Shown: positions 47,563 to 58,161, counted from the stretch's first letter. The stretch: DNA of 64,000 nt from an uncultured Clostridia bacterium (GCA_947630625.1 CANRIL010000006.1:1-64000); one strand, 5' to 3'. The notes: a model not told the origin generated them from the sequence alone. Made by a program: numbers and translations.

Positions 47563-50500
47563 TTATCTTACGTTCCTCTTTCTGCGCTTCAGGCTGTCGA
47601 ATGCGACAACGAAGCCGACTGCGCTCAGAGCCAGTATCATGAACCATACGAACGTCTGAGCCTCGTCACCGGTCTGAGGAGGTGTATCCGGATCATTGGG
47701 GTTGTAGCTCGGGTCGGATGCGCCGCAGACAGTGCACTTGCCGTCCTCGAACTTATGTCCCGTTGCCGGGATCTCTTCCTGAGCCTTGAGAGTCTCGCCG
47801 CAGACGGAGCACTTAGTACCGTCTGTGAGGCCAGCCTCGGTGCAGGTAGCGGGCTTGCCCGGAACCTTTTCCTCGGTGTGACCCGTTGCCGGGATCACTT
47901 CCTGAGCCTTGAGAGTCTTGCCGCAGACGGAGCACTTAGTACCGTCTGTGAGGCCGTCTTCGGTGCAGGTAGCAGGCTTGCCGGGAACTGTTTCCTCGGT
48001 GTGACCCGTTGCAGGAACGTTCTCGACTGACTTCGTATCGGTATATGTCTTGCCCTCGAACTCGACGGTCGCGGTGTAGGTCGTCGTGCCTGCCTCAGTG
48101 CAGGTAGCGGCCTTCGTGACCTCACTTGTAACAGTTGCGGGAACCGTTACAGTGTCGTCGTCGTTTGCACAGCTGAACGTTGCCGATGCGGAAGCGTTGT
48201 CATCAGACCATGTGAACGTGGGTTCGCCATAGTCGTGACCCTTGCCGGCGATCGTGACTTCAACAGTCTCGGTCGCGGGCTCTTCTGTCTCGCCGGTCGT
48301 GATCGTGACATCCGTCGTGACATCCTCGTCGCTTACGGTCTTCGCCGCGAACTTGAGCGTTGCAACAACGCCGTTCAGAGCGTCAACGGAAGCGAACGCG
48401 AGTTTGACCTTACCGGTTTCTGTCTCATTGTGTGAGAAGAACTCGGTCTTGCCATCTACGCTTACGAGCGTGAGAAGAGCTGCGTCGTACTCAACAGTGT
48501 AAAGACCGTTCACAGCCTCATCAGCCGTAACGTCAACAGTGTAAGTAGCGGGCTCTTCAGCTTCTTCTTCAGCCGTAGGAACCTCAACATTGTTGAGCGT
48601 GCCTGCAGCTGCCTTCGGCGTGCCCTTGAACGCTTCGATCGTCATAACATTGCTGCTGACAGCTGAGAACGTTGCGGGAGCCTCAACAGCGGCCGTGCTG
48701 ATGGTTGTTGTGCTCGAAAGAACAGCATCGCTGGATGCGAATCTGTCAAGCACGCTGCTGTTATTTGCAACAGAGAAGAGGCTCTCTTCGCCGTTGCCGT
48801 TGAAGAACAGGCTCGTGAGCGAAGAAGACTGGATGCAGCCGATGTAATCGACAGGGAGAACTTCTTCCTCCGAATCAAGGTCGATGCGGAAGAGCAGTGA
48901 CGAGCCTTCGGTGTTGTAGGATATAACAAGATCATAGTTGCCAGAACCAAGGTCTACGAGGTCCATGGAAACTGCCGTGTCGTCCGGGAACTGCGCGCTG
49001 AGCTCGCCATATACGCCGGTGAGCGAGATATACGTGAGTTCTTCGGTTTCTGCGTCAAGGCACGGGATCCACATTACGAAGTAGAGAGTATCTGCGTTGA
49101 GTACGTAGAAGATCTCTGCCGTATCAGCCGGATTTTCAGCCTCGATCTGTGCAGCAAGCGAAGGAGTTACCATAAGTTTCCAATCTGCCGTGCCGCCAAA
49201 TGCAACAGCGGATGCCATGTTGCCGGTACTCGTGATAGTGGAGAGGTCTGACATGCCGGAGATCATAGCTTCGGTAAGGTCATTGAGCATATACATTCCT
49301 CTACCCGGGTCTTCCATGCCGAGCAGCAGCCAGTAAATCGAGGTAGGCGTTTTACTGTCAACAGGGATGTACATCGGGGCGTCGAACGCATCATACTCCT
49401 GACCGTCGATTTCAACCGTCAGTTTAGGAGCGTATGTGAGGTCAACAGGTGCGTAGAACGTAGTAACTTGGCTGCCCTCAGTTACGTCAAGGTCAGAATC
49501 GACCATGTAGAACGTGCCGGAAGCAGTCTTGTCACCGTTGACATCAGCGTCAGAGCCGTAGAGGCCGTCGCCGCCGAAGCCGCCGCCCGTGAAGATCGTG
49601 CCAGCTGTCGCACCGAAAGATTCATACGTGGAAGGATCGCCGAGCGGAATGTCGACCCATGTGCCGTCGCTGAGCTGACCGCCGACAGAAGAGTCGGTAT
49701 CGAGCTCCGTTCTGCCCTTTACCGTAACTTCTACGGTTGCGGTAACGTGGTCGCCCTTATCGTTTGTTTCAACTGTTGTAGCAGTGATCGTAGCGGTGCC
49801 TTCACCTACTCCGGTGATCTTACCGTCTACAACTGTTGCAACGTTGGAGTCGCTTGTCGACCATGTAACGGAATCATCTTCCTCGTAGAGCTTAACCTTC
49901 GCGTTGACCGTCGTAGAGAAGCCTTCATAGAGCGAGACAGCTGTCTTGTCGAGCTTCAGTGCCAGATCAGTGATACGATCGTGATTGTAGTTGACGATTA
50001 CAGGCCATACGTTCTCGTCGAACTTAGCGCCGCCGACGACCTTCCTAGCGTCAAGGTCGATGAGCTGCACCTTCGCAGCGTCTTCGTCTACGCCGTCAAT
50101 GTAGCTTGTAAGAACAAGATACTCTGTTCCGTCCTCATCCTTGCTGTAAGCGAGGGAAGCGTAGGAGGAACCGTCAGCATCGGAAACACCAGTGAGGTTG
50201 ACGCCGTCAACAACACCGAGTTCTTCACGAGACATCGTCGAGCCGTCGAAGAAGTAGAGTGACCAGAGGTCGCCCTGCTCAGTCAGAATGTAAACGTGAT
50301 CTGCAACACCGCTGTCAGCGTCTGCAAATTCCTCAGTGCCTGCATAGGCAAGAGCCACGATGGAGTCGCCGGTCGCAATGTAGCTGCTCATATCCCAGCC
50401 CATGCCCTCGTTGTTCTCAGCGATATTGTAGGGCTGACCAAGGAGGATGAAGTTCTGAGTCGAGTATACGTAGTAGAAGCCGTATTCAACGAACGTCGGA

Positions 50501-53500
50501 ACAGCCGCTGCATCCGTGATCGGCCAGTCAACCTGACCGAGCTCCTTCGTTTCGAACGTGTCGGCATCTATCTCATAGAGGTTGCCGTCAAGGTCGTAAA
50601 CGTAGAGCAGATCGTCAACGAGAGTACCGCCAACGAACGGGATATCAGAACCTTCAATACCTTCGAACTTCGTCCAGTCTTCGGGCGCGTTCGTGGTGTA
50701 CTGTGCATGATATGCCTTGCTGTCATCATCATAGATGATAGCGGAGAACGTCATTTCGGGAAGCGGTTTAACAGTGACTTTTACTTCAGCAGTCGTCTTG
50801 GAATCAGCGTTAGCCGTTGCCGTGATGGTCGTCGTGCCTTCGCCGACTGCCGTGATAACGCCGTTTTCGTCGACTGTTGCAACCTTAGCGTCCTTGGTGC
50901 TCCAGGATACTGTCTTATCGGAGAGCGTCCACGGGGTGATCCTGTAGTCGATCGCCGCGGTGCCGCCAACGAGAAGCTCAACTTCTTCCTCAGAGAGGGT
51001 AAGGCTTGAAACCTTCGTTGTTTCGCCGAAGTCAGGACCGGAAGCGCTCTTGCCGGGTACTACGAACAGACCGCGTGCCGCGAAGTAGAGGTTACCGTCT
51101 GCAACCGTTCCGGTAGCAGAGTTCGCATGCTCGCACACACCTGTTTCGGGGTCAACCTTCCACAGATAGTTGTTCATGTAACCGGTTGTGTAGCCGGAAG
51201 CATTCCTGTTGTAGTAGCTGCTTGCGAGGTAGAGGGTATTCGTGTTGGAATCCCATTCCATCGAACCGCCGCATTCACGAACGGTGTCATTAACAGCCGT
51301 AAGCGGGACTGCATCTTCCTCAACGGTGAGCGAAAGTGTCTTATCAACAACATCGTCGAGCGTCCATGTGAACAGGCGGGACGGGTTGGTTGCAGAAGAG
51401 ACAAAATACGTAGCGCTGTAGAAGTTGCCGTCTTCATCGACCGTGAACGAACGCATTCTTGCAGCAGAAGCGGAAGAGATGTCGTTCTTGATCTCGAACG
51501 CAAGCTCTGCCGTGCCTTCAAGCATGTCGATCGTGTAAACGGTGTTATCCTGGCACATCGCGTAGAGCTTGCCTTCAGACTTGCTGTAAGCGAGGTCTTC
51601 AACGGATGTGATGCCGGATTCGCTCAGGTCGCCGACGTACGTCGGATACGAGAGGTCAAGCATTTCGGATACGTAGAGGTCTGTGCCTACGGTGAAGAAC
51701 ACATAGCCTTCAACGTAATCGGCAGCCGTGACCCAAGCATTCATCGTGGATTCAACGGTCATACCCGTGTGGGCGTCTGTCATGTATGTGTAGGAGACCG
51801 TAGCGGGATCGATGTTGACCCATGCGTGGTTCAGGTCGGTAGCGGCAAAAGCCATGTTCGTGCCGACGAACGCAAACATCTTGCCGGAATAGTCAGGATC
51901 TTCTCCGCCGTACTCGACGGTGAACGTGGACTCGTTGCCGGCGTAGTCAGCGACGAGAATCGTGCACTTGGAGCCGATGCCGTATTTAGCAGCCTCGATC
52001 GTGTATGTAGCGTTGCCCTTTTCATCAAGCTCGGGAGCGAGCTTCATGTCGTAAACCTTGGAGCCGCTGCGGTTGAGAACTGCGATAACAGCGATATCTT
52101 CATTATCGGAAGCCGTGATCGTGAGGTCGCCGTTGAGCAGGTTCTTTGTTGCGCCGAGCAGTTCAGGAGCCTCGTCGTCGATCTTGAAGGTCGTCGACAG
52201 GAACGAGCCCTTGCCGAGCTTCGGGATGACTTCAAGGAGTTCATCAGCCGTGATCTCGTAAGCAGCCTCAGTCTCGGTCTCGGCGATCATATCGTCCGTG
52301 ATGTAGTACTCAGGAACTGCAACGAAGCTTACGGTAACTCTCTTCGTCGTGCCGTTCTTGACAGAGGGCAGAGAAGTGAGCTTTCTGTTCGCGGTCAGCG
52401 TGATCGCCGTGTTACCCCAAGCACCTGTGTTGGAGTTGAAGTAAGCGGAAACGTTATACTGACCGTAAGATGTCGGATTGCTTGCATAAAGCACTTCGTC
52501 AGTGTCGGCGTCCTTGATGACGTATCCCATCACAGCCGCGTTACGGATGAGGGAGAAGCCGAGCTGATAAATAATGCTTGCGCTGTTGAGAGCAGCCTTG
52601 TCAGCCGGGAATTCATCCTCGATGCCGTACGGGTTGCCCATGAAGATATAGTTGTCGCCGTACTGATCGGTGTAAGAGAGATAATTCGTCTGGTATACGG
52701 TGCGACCGTCAACCGTGCCCGTGAGCTGAGACGGAGCTACGTAAGGAACACGGTCGTTGCCGTAGAGGGATTCGATGTAGCTGTTCTGGTCATACATTGA
52801 AGGATCAGACCAGTCGCCATAGAAGCCGAGGATCGGGATGGAGTGCGTAACGTCGAGCAGTCCGTCCTCGCCGGAAACGGGAGATACGAACGTGTAACCT
52901 TCAACGTATGCGCCATTCTCGTAATCAGCAACAGCGTCGGGATCAACCGTGATCGAAACCTCGATTTCAACAGAGTCGTTCGCCGGAACAGCGAAAGCCT
53001 CAGTTTCCATGTTGGAGAGGATCAGGTAAGCGTCATAAGTCGTGACGCTGCCGTCGCCGTCAAGATCAGCTACGTCAAAGTCGTAGCCTTCAGCATCCTC
53101 TGCGAGCTTTTCAACCGCGAGGTCAAGGATCGCGCAAGCGTCCTTAGCGTCGGTTACGCCGTCGAGGTTAACGTCGGCAACAACGGCTGCTTTCGGAACG
53201 AACTCAACGCCGTCGACCGTGTAAACAACGTCAGCGGTGAGAGGCGTCGTCCAGGTGTCGAGCAGCAGCTCGCCGGAAGCCTCGAAGAGGTCCTGTGTGA
53301 ACAGGTCGGTCGAAAGCGTGTAGGTGTTCTCCTTGCCGTTCAGGTTGTTGAGCGTGAAGCTGTAGGAGAACTTGCCGTCCTTGTTAGCGCCGAGCTCAGC
53401 CTTGACCTTGCCGTCAGCGTAGGATTTCGTCGCATCCGCATTCATAAGAATGTAGGAAAGAGCGGAAACCGCGTTGCCGACGTTCGCAAGACCTGCGCCC

Positions 53501-55716
53501 TGACGGAGAACGGGGTAATAGTAGTGGGAGAGGCCGGCGCTGTTTTCGCCGTCAAAGCCCTCTTCCATCGGAACAGCCGTGGACATCAGCAGGCTGAGCG
53601 CAAGCTTGCGGAGCGTGAGCCCTTCCTGTTCGGTGTAACCGTTCTGTTCGAGGAACTGATCTACGAGAGCTACCATACCGGTCACCTGAGGCGCCGCCAT
53701 GGAAGTACCGGACATCATCTCATACTGGTCATGCTGACCAACGTTTGCACCGTCGCCTGCATGAGAACCGTTGACCGAGTAGATGCTTCCGCCGGGAGCC
53801 GTGATCTCAGGCTTCATCGTGAGGCTTTGAGGTACGCCCCAGGAGCTGTACTCGCTCATCGTGTAGAACTCGTCACCGTAAAGCGTGTAATCGAGCTTAT
53901 CGCCGATGGTGATCGTGCCCGTGTAGTATTCTGTAACTTCCGTGCCCTCGCGAGTCGTCTTGTTGGTCTTGAGGAGCGCGCCGTCAGCCTGTGTGATCGA
54001 AACAACAGGAGCCGTTCCGGTATAATCGGTAAGGTCCATGTTGATGACGCCGGGCTGGTTGTTGACTATGATAACAGCAGCGGCACCGTGATTAGCGGCT
54101 GCGTTTGCCTTTTCATAGAAGGAAGTTGTGCCTCTGTTGCAGACAGCGACTTTGCCCTTAATGAGGTCTTCGATCTCAGCGAACTGCTCTTCACTTCCCA
54201 CATCGTCTATGTAAACGAACTGGAGATCCTTGCCGCCGTAAGCCTGCGTGAAGGGAGTATTGGAATAATCCGTCTCGCTGTAAACGATCGGCTCGTCGTT
54301 AACGTAGATGAAGAGACCGGTCGTACCGGCGTTCTCAACGGAAGCGACACCGAATGTCTGAGCGAAGGAACCGGGGCTGCCGCCCGTGTGGAAGCTTACG
54401 TCGTCACCGTAGAGGTAACCCTGATAAGCGTTCGCGGTCGGATCATACCACGGATTCGTGTAGTCAGCCCAGTTGCCGGAGTTACCGGTGGAGGTGACCA
54501 TGACAAGACCCTTCGTGGTGAGCTCGTCAAGAAGCTCGTAGTATGTGGTGGAGTTGCTCCAGCCGGGGTTGACCGAGCCGAGCGAGAGGTTAGCGGAATC
54601 GCATCCGAGGACGATAGCGTCTTCGATTGCTGCAAAGTAGTCGGAATCATAAGCTCCGCCGCCCTTGCCGAAGACTTTCATCGTTACGATCTGAGCATCG
54701 GGAGCGACGCCCTGTACCATAACGGAAGAAAGTGCCTTCTCAAATCCGCCGCCTTCCTTCTTGACATACGCGTTAGCAGCAGCGATACCGGAAACGTGCG
54801 AACCGTGCTCGCTTCCCTCGTCATGCTCGTGGGAAACGTCAAAGTCCATGTCGATATAGTTGTAAGCGAACGGGACCTTGGAGTTCCTGTAAAGCTTTTC
54901 AACGTCTTCCGCGCCTCTTTCGAAAGCGTTCAGCTCTTCGAGGACATCGGCGATGCTGTCGGAAGTCATGAGATTCATGTCTTCCTTATATTTATCTACA
55001 TCGTCATATCCTGCGGCGCCAGCCTGGAACGCGAGCGAGTACTCAAACGCATCCGCGTTAAACGAAACGTGCTCGAGGTCGATGCCCGTGTCAATGATGG
55101 CGATCTTACGGCCTACGCCTGTGAAGCCTGCGCTCCATGCGAAGGGTGTGCCGATCTGGGACGAAGATGTTGCCATGTTGGGGTCGGCAAGTTCGCCCTT
55201 CTCGACTACTGCGGGCTGGTACTGCGTTTCAACGAACACATTCTTGACGCCTGCAACCTTCTTGATGGCGGGGATCTTGCCGAACTCTACGTTCGCCGAG
55301 ATGATGTTTGCCGCCAGGGTGAGGTTCCAGACAACGTCAAGCTCCTTGCCGTCAAGGACCTCGGCGCTGATCTTATCAGCTACCGTTTCCTGCTTGGCCT
55401 GGAGAGCGTCGCGATACGCGACTGCCTTGGAATCGGTTGCGACCGTCTTCGCGTCAAATCCGGCGTCAAGCGTGGATTTGCCTGCAACAACGATCGACAC
55501 ACGGACTACGTCGGTGTCTGCATACGGCGCGTCCTCGAGTTCGTCGTCAGCGTCTATGCCGGCGTCGAAGTGGATGTTAGGCGAGTTGTCCGAGCGGTCA
55601 AAATTAAGACGCTCTGTTGTAGAGTCAGCCGCAAAGGACTGGAACGGCACGATCGGCAGAAGTGCTACTGCCAGAAAAACCGCGATCCACCGCCTAAGAG
55701 TCTTGTGTTTACTCAT
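47563..55716 (-). CDS. Giant (2717 aa) cell-wall-anchored S8 subtilisin-like protease with PA, dockerin-like, BIG2-like and cohesin-like regions
   Basis: Triad IAIIDTGIDLEH / HGSHVSGIAA / MSGTSMAAPQVTG; DVNLDGVTDAKDACAIL...DLDGDGSVTTYDAYLIL; VSWSTKDAKVATVDENGVITAVGEGTTTITAT; PPQTGDE + TM + KRRKRN. Confidence 0.95.
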   Translation of the reverse strand: MSKHKTLRRWIAVFLAVALLPIVPFQSFAADSTTERLNFDRSDNSPNIHFDAGIDADDELEDAPYADTDVVRVSIVVAGKSTLDAGFDAKTVATDSKAVAYRDALQAKQETVADKISAEVLDGKELDVVWNLTLAANIISANVEFGKIPAIKKVAGVKNVFVETQYQPAVVEKGELADPNMATSSSQIGTPFAWSAGFTGVGRKIAIIDTGIDLEHVSFNADAFEYSLAFQAGAAGYDDVDKYKEDMNLMTSDSIADVLEELNAFERGAEDVEKLYRNSKVPFAYNYIDMDFDVSHEHDEGSEHGSHVSGIAAANAYVKKEGGGFEKALSSVMVQGVAPDAQIVTMKVFGKGGGAYDSDYFAAIEDAIVLGCDSANLSLGSVNPGWSNSTTYYELLDELTTKGLVMVTSTGNSGNWADYTNPWYDPTANAYQGYLYGDDVSFHTGGSPGSFAQTFGVASVENAGTTGLFIYVNDEPIVYSETDYSNTPFTQAYGGKDLQFVYIDDVGSEEQFAEIEDLIKGKVAVCNRGTTSFYEKANAAANHGAAAVIIVNNQPGVINMDLTDYTGTAPVVSITQADGALLKTNKTTREGTEVTEYYTGTITIGDKLDYTLYGDEFYTMSEYSSWGVPQSLTMKPEITAPGGSIYSVNGSHAGDGANVGQHDQYEMMSGTSMAAPQVTGMVALVDQFLEQNGYTEQEGLTLRKLALSLLMSTAVPMEEGFDGENSAGLSHYYYPVLRQGAGLANVGNAVSALSYILMNADATKSYADGKVKAELGANKDGKFSYSFTLNNLNGKENTYTLSTDLFTQDLFEASGELLLDTWTTPLTADVVYTVDGVEFVPKAAVVADVNLDGVTDAKDACAILDLAVEKLAEDAEGYDFDVADLDGDGSVTTYDAYLILSNMETEAFAVPANDSVEIEVSITVDPDAVADYENGAYVEGYTFVSPVSGEDGLLDVTHSIPILGFYGDWSDPSMYDQNSYIESLYGNDRVPYVAPSQLTGTVDGRTVYQTNYLSYTDQYGDNYIFMGNPYGIEDEFPADKAALNSASIIYQLGFSLIRNAAVMGYVIKDADTDEVLYASNPTSYGQYNVSAYFNSNTGAWGNTAITLTANRKLTSLPSVKNGTTKRVTVSFVAVPEYYITDDMIAETETEAAYEITADELLEVIPKLGKGSFLSTTFKIDDEAPELLGATKNLLNGDLTITASDNEDIAVIAVLNRSGSKVYDMKLAPELDEKGNATYTIEAAKYGIGSKCTILVADYAGNESTFTVEYGGEDPDYSGKMFAFVGTNMAFAATDLNHAWVNIDPATVSYTYMTDAHTGMTVESTMNAWVTAADYVEGYVFFTVGTDLYVSEMLDLSYPTYVGDLSESGITSVEDLAYSKSEGKLYAMCQDNTVYTIDMLEGTAELAFEIKNDISSASAARMRSFTVDEDGNFYSATYFVSSATNPSRLFTWTLDDVVDKTLSLTVEEDAVPLTAVNDTVRECGGSMEWDSNTNTLYLASSYYNRNASGYTTGYMNNYLWKVDPETGVCEHANSATGTVADGNLYFAARGLFVVPGKSASGPDFGETTKVSSLTLSEEEVELLVGGTAAIDYRITPWTLSDKTVSWSTKDAKVATVDENGVITAVGEGTTTITATANADSKTTAEVKVTVKPLPEMTFSAIIYDDDSKAYHAQYTTNAPEDWTKFEGIEGSDIPFVGGTLVDDLLYVYDLDGNLYEIDADTFETKELGQVDWPITDAAAVPTFVEYGFYYVYSTQNFILLGQPYNIAENNEGMGWDMSSYIATGDSIVALAYAGTEEFADADSGVADHVYILTEQGDLWSLYFFDGSTMSREELGVVDGVNLTGVSDADGSSYASLAYSKDEDGTEYLVLTSYIDGVDEDAAKVQLIDLDARKVVGGAKFDENVWPVIVNYNHDRITDLALKLDKTAVSLYEGFSTTVNAKVKLYEEDDSVTWSTSDSNVATVVDGKITGVGEGTATITATTVETNDKGDHVTATVEVTVKGRTELDTDSSVGGQLSDGTWVDIPLGDPSTYESFGATAGTIFTGGGFGGDGLYGSDADVNGDKTASGTFYMVDSDLDVTEGSQVTTFYAPVDLTYAPKLTVEIDGQEYDAFDAPMYIPVDSKTPTSIYWLLLGMEDPGRGMYMLNDLTEAMISGMSDLSTITSTGNMASAVAFGGTADWKLMVTPSLAAQIEAENPADTAEIFYVLNADTLYFVMWIPCLDAETEELTYISLTGVYGELSAQFPDDTAVSMDLVDLGSGNYDLVISYNTEGSSLLFRIDLDSEEEVLPVDYIGCIQSSSLTSLFFNGNGEESLFSVANNSSVLDRFASSDAVLSSTTTISTAAVEAPATFSAVSSNVMTIEAFKGTPKAAAGTLNNVEVPTAEEEAEEPATYTVDVTADEAVNGLYTVEYDAALLTLVSVDGKTEFFSHNETETGKVKLAFASVDALNGVVATLKFAAKTVSDEDVTTDVTITTGETEEPATETVEVTIAGKGHDYGEPTFTWSDDNASASATFSCANDDDTVTVPATVTSEVTKAATCTEAGTTTYTATVEFEGKTYTDTKSVENVPATGHTEETVPGKPATCTEDGLTDGTKCSVCGKTLKAQEVIPATGHTEEKVPGKPATCTEAGLTDGTKCSVCGETLKAQEEIPATGHKFEDGKCTVCGASDPSYNPNDPDTPPQTGDEAQTFVWFMILALSAVGFVVAFDSLKRRKRNVR
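47756..48001 (-). repeat. Two near-identical 123-bp (41-aa) Cys-containing repeats at the C-terminus of the protease
   Basis: GHTEETVPGKPATCTEDGLTDGTKCSVCGKTLKAQEVIPAT repeated at exact 123-nt spacing. Confidence 0.9.
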
Positions 55717-55991
55717 TTTCTCCTTCCTTTCTCCAATAATTTATTTTACCGGCGTCCGTCAAAAGGAAAACGAATGCCGGGCTGCCGGACAGGTACAGAC
55801 ATACGCACGCCGCGCGCGTCCGCCGCAATCCCCAAATCGCAGTGAATATGCGCGGGTGAGTATTCATGAAAGCCCTGACGCGCGCAGACCGTGCGCCGGG
55901 GCTGTCATCTGACTTTGCCCGAACGGTGAAAAACAAGCGCCTGACCGCCCCTTTCGGCGCGGACGGAAACAATCTTTTTCACGTTGCAAAC

Positions 55992-56020
55992 ATTATACCA
56001 TCGTTCGGGCGAAATGTCTA
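55992..56020 (-). promoter_or_regulatory. Promoter of the giant protease, ~270-nt 5' UTR
   Basis: Minus strand TAGACA-17-TATAAT. Confidence 0.7.
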
Positions 56021-56396
56021 CCTTTTTTTTCACATATTTGACGATGTTTTTGAATATTTTCTTGTGGGAACTGTCATTATCAACATTGGGACGACAAAAA
56101 CCCCGATAATTATGACCGGAAATTGAATTGTCTGTTAACAAAGTATCTTCCGCCCTTGCAAAAGGCGAAAATCAAGCGAATCCGACGCGGTTTGCGCCGT
56201 CGTCGCCGGTCGGGGCGCGTGTGCAAAATGAATCCGCATGACGCGGGGGCGTCATTTTTATGCAATTGCCTTATGTCTAAAACGAGAAAGACAAATGTAT
56301 AAATTTTCATTTTAGTGATGTCATGCTAAGCGCTTCTCACGCGAAGCGCCGCACTTCGCGCACGAAGCGCCGCGAAAAAGCTGTGCGCAAAAGTGC

Positions 56397-56423
56397 GGCG
56401 CGGTCACAAGCTGTGACCGCGCC
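56397..56423. terminator. Hairpin downstream of GH30-like gene
   Basis: GGCGCGGTCACA-AGC-TGTGACCGCGCC. Confidence 0.65.
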
Positions 56424-56464
56424 GGAAGGGTATGTTCAATTTTGTCAAATAGAGGGAAGTTTCG

Positions 56465-58030
56465 TTATTTGCCGCTGACGACGACGGTCGTGACGGAGGT
56501 CGCCGGGACGGTGACGGCGGTGCCGTCAAGGAATTCGGCGTAATACGATTCGGCGAGGCTGTGCGACTTGTCGGTGACGTTGACGGAAATTCTGTTATAC
56601 GCGGAGGCGTCGAGCCCATCGAAGGAGACGTTGACGGCTTTGTCGTTGTGGTTGACGAAGACGATGACGGTTTCCTGTTCGCCGTTTTCGTTTTTGCCCG
56701 TATACGCGGAGGCGGAGACGCCGTTTGCGACGGGGCCGCAGCTGATGCGGACATAGCCGCGGTCGATGAACCGGCTGAAATTGCCGAGCGCCCAGAGCCT
56801 CTTCGGCACCTGCACGCTGTTGCCGGACGCGTCCGTATAAATTAGGCCGTCGCGGTAATCGTAGCAGCTGACCGCGATCCAGTACTGCCACGAGACGCAG
56901 TCGAGTATCGTCATGTCCTCATGGACAGTCTCGGCAAGCGTGAGCGCGGAATCCATCGACACGTCGCGTCCGTTCGTCATTTCGCACCATTCGGACTGGC
57001 GGTATTTGAAATTCGTCGAGATTTTGTCCATCGTATTTTTGAAAATTTCTTTTGTCTTTGTCTCTGTCCAGTACGAATGATTGTCAAGCGTTGTGAGATG
57101 TTCGGAAAGGAATTTGTCGGAGGCGATCATTCGGTTGAATTCGAGCGTGTCCGCGTTCCAGCTTCCGCCCTCGGGCGAGGAAATTTCAACTCCGGCAAGT
57201 CCTTCGCGTTCTTCAAGCGCTTCGACGAAGACGCGGAGAATTCTTAAAATGTCTTCATTATTATAATGGCACCCTTCCTGACCCCAGACGTTTTCGGGCG
57301 GGTAGTCCCAGCCATACTGAGGCTCATTGATGGGGGATATAAATTTGATGGGGAGGTTTTCCTCGACTTTGAAGTGTTCGGCGACATCGAGGACGTATTT
57401 TGCGAATTCGTCATAGTTTGCGATCGGGAGATTGCTCTTGTCGGCGGCGTTTGAGTCGCCGTATGTACGTCCGTTTTTCGTCAGGCGTTCGATCGGGCTG
57501 TTGACGAACATGACGATCTCGTCAACTCCGAGCTCCGCCGCGCGGTGCATGAACCAGACGGCGCCTTTGTCGCGCGTCCAGTCATATTCGCCGGGCGCCG
57601 TTTCGAAGCTGTAGGTGCGGCGCCAGACATCGCCGATCGAGGGGCTGTGCGCGCCGGGATCACGGCTGCCGCCGCCGATGTTGTATCTGAAGCAGTTGAG
57701 CCCGATGCCTTCCGCCGGGTCGAAGAGAAGCTTCGCTATTCTCTCGCGCGTCTGATCGTTTTCGCCGACGATCTGCGCCCACCATGCGCCGGACGCGCCG
57801 AAGCTTTCGATCGTCTGATACGTGTAGGACGGGTCGAGGGTGACGGTCACAACGTCAGAAAGGTCAAGCTGTTCGTCGAGCTCCTCAACCTCGCCGGGCG
57901 CTGCCGTGCCCGATTCCGCGGCGGTACCGCTTCCGCTGTCAGCGCCGTCCTGCGTGTTCCCTTTGCCGGAGCACGCGATCAGCGCGATGACGAGCGCGAG
58001 CACGGCGATGAGTAATGCCAGTTTTTTCAT
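56465..58030 (-). CDS. GH30-like glycoside hydrolase lipoprotein (copy 1)
   Basis: YQTIESFGASGAWWAQIVGENDQTRERIAKLLFDPAEGIGLNCFRYNIGGGSRD, SPINEPQYGW; lipobox LIAC. Confidence 0.85.
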   Translation of the reverse strand: MKKLALLIAVLALVIALIACSGKGNTQDGADSGSGTAAESGTAAPGEVEELDEQLDLSDVVTVTLDPSYTYQTIESFGASGAWWAQIVGENDQTRERIAKLLFDPAEGIGLNCFRYNIGGGSRDPGAHSPSIGDVWRRTYSFETAPGEYDWTRDKGAVWFMHRAAELGVDEIVMFVNSPIERLTKNGRTYGDSNAADKSNLPIANYDEFAKYVLDVAEHFKVEENLPIKFISPINEPQYGWDYPPENVWGQEGCHYNNEDILRILRVFVEALEEREGLAGVEISSPEGGSWNADTLEFNRMIASDKFLSEHLTTLDNHSYWTETKTKEIFKNTMDKISTNFKYRQSEWCEMTNGRDVSMDSALTLAETVHEDMTILDCVSWQYWIAVSCYDYRDGLIYTDASGNSVQVPKRLWALGNFSRFIDRGYVRISCGPVANGVSASAYTGKNENGEQETVIVFVNHNDKAVNVSFDGLDASAYNRISVNVTDKSHSLAESYYAEFLDGTAVTVPATSVTTVVVSGK

Positions 58031-58064
58031 GTTTTTTCTCCGTTTTCGGTTTTTCTTACCTTTA

Positions 58065-58093
58065 ATTATATTGCCATATGCGCGATATGTCAA
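58065..58093 (-). promoter_or_regulatory. Promoter of GH30-like copy 1
   Basis: Minus strand TTGACA-17-TATAAT. Confidence 0.85.
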
Positions 58094-58114
58094 TATAATT
58101 TTTCATCGGACGAA

Positions 58115-58145
58115 AAAGCCGGAGGAGCTTGGCTCTTCCGGCTTT
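58115..58145 (-). terminator. Terminator of GH30-like copy 2
   Basis: AAAGCCGGA...TCCGGCTTT stem with TTTTT on minus strand. Confidence 0.75.
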
Positions 58146-58161
58146 CGGGGGATTTAAAGCA

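Noticed and set aside
51127-52800. 557-aa ORF on + strand
   Set aside because: Also antisense to the protease gene; arises from its codon bias.
52843-55845. 1000-aa ORF on + strand
   Set aside because: Antisense shadow of the S8 protease gene; the opposite strand has clear catalytic motifs, signal peptide and anchor, and this frame shows no domain logic.
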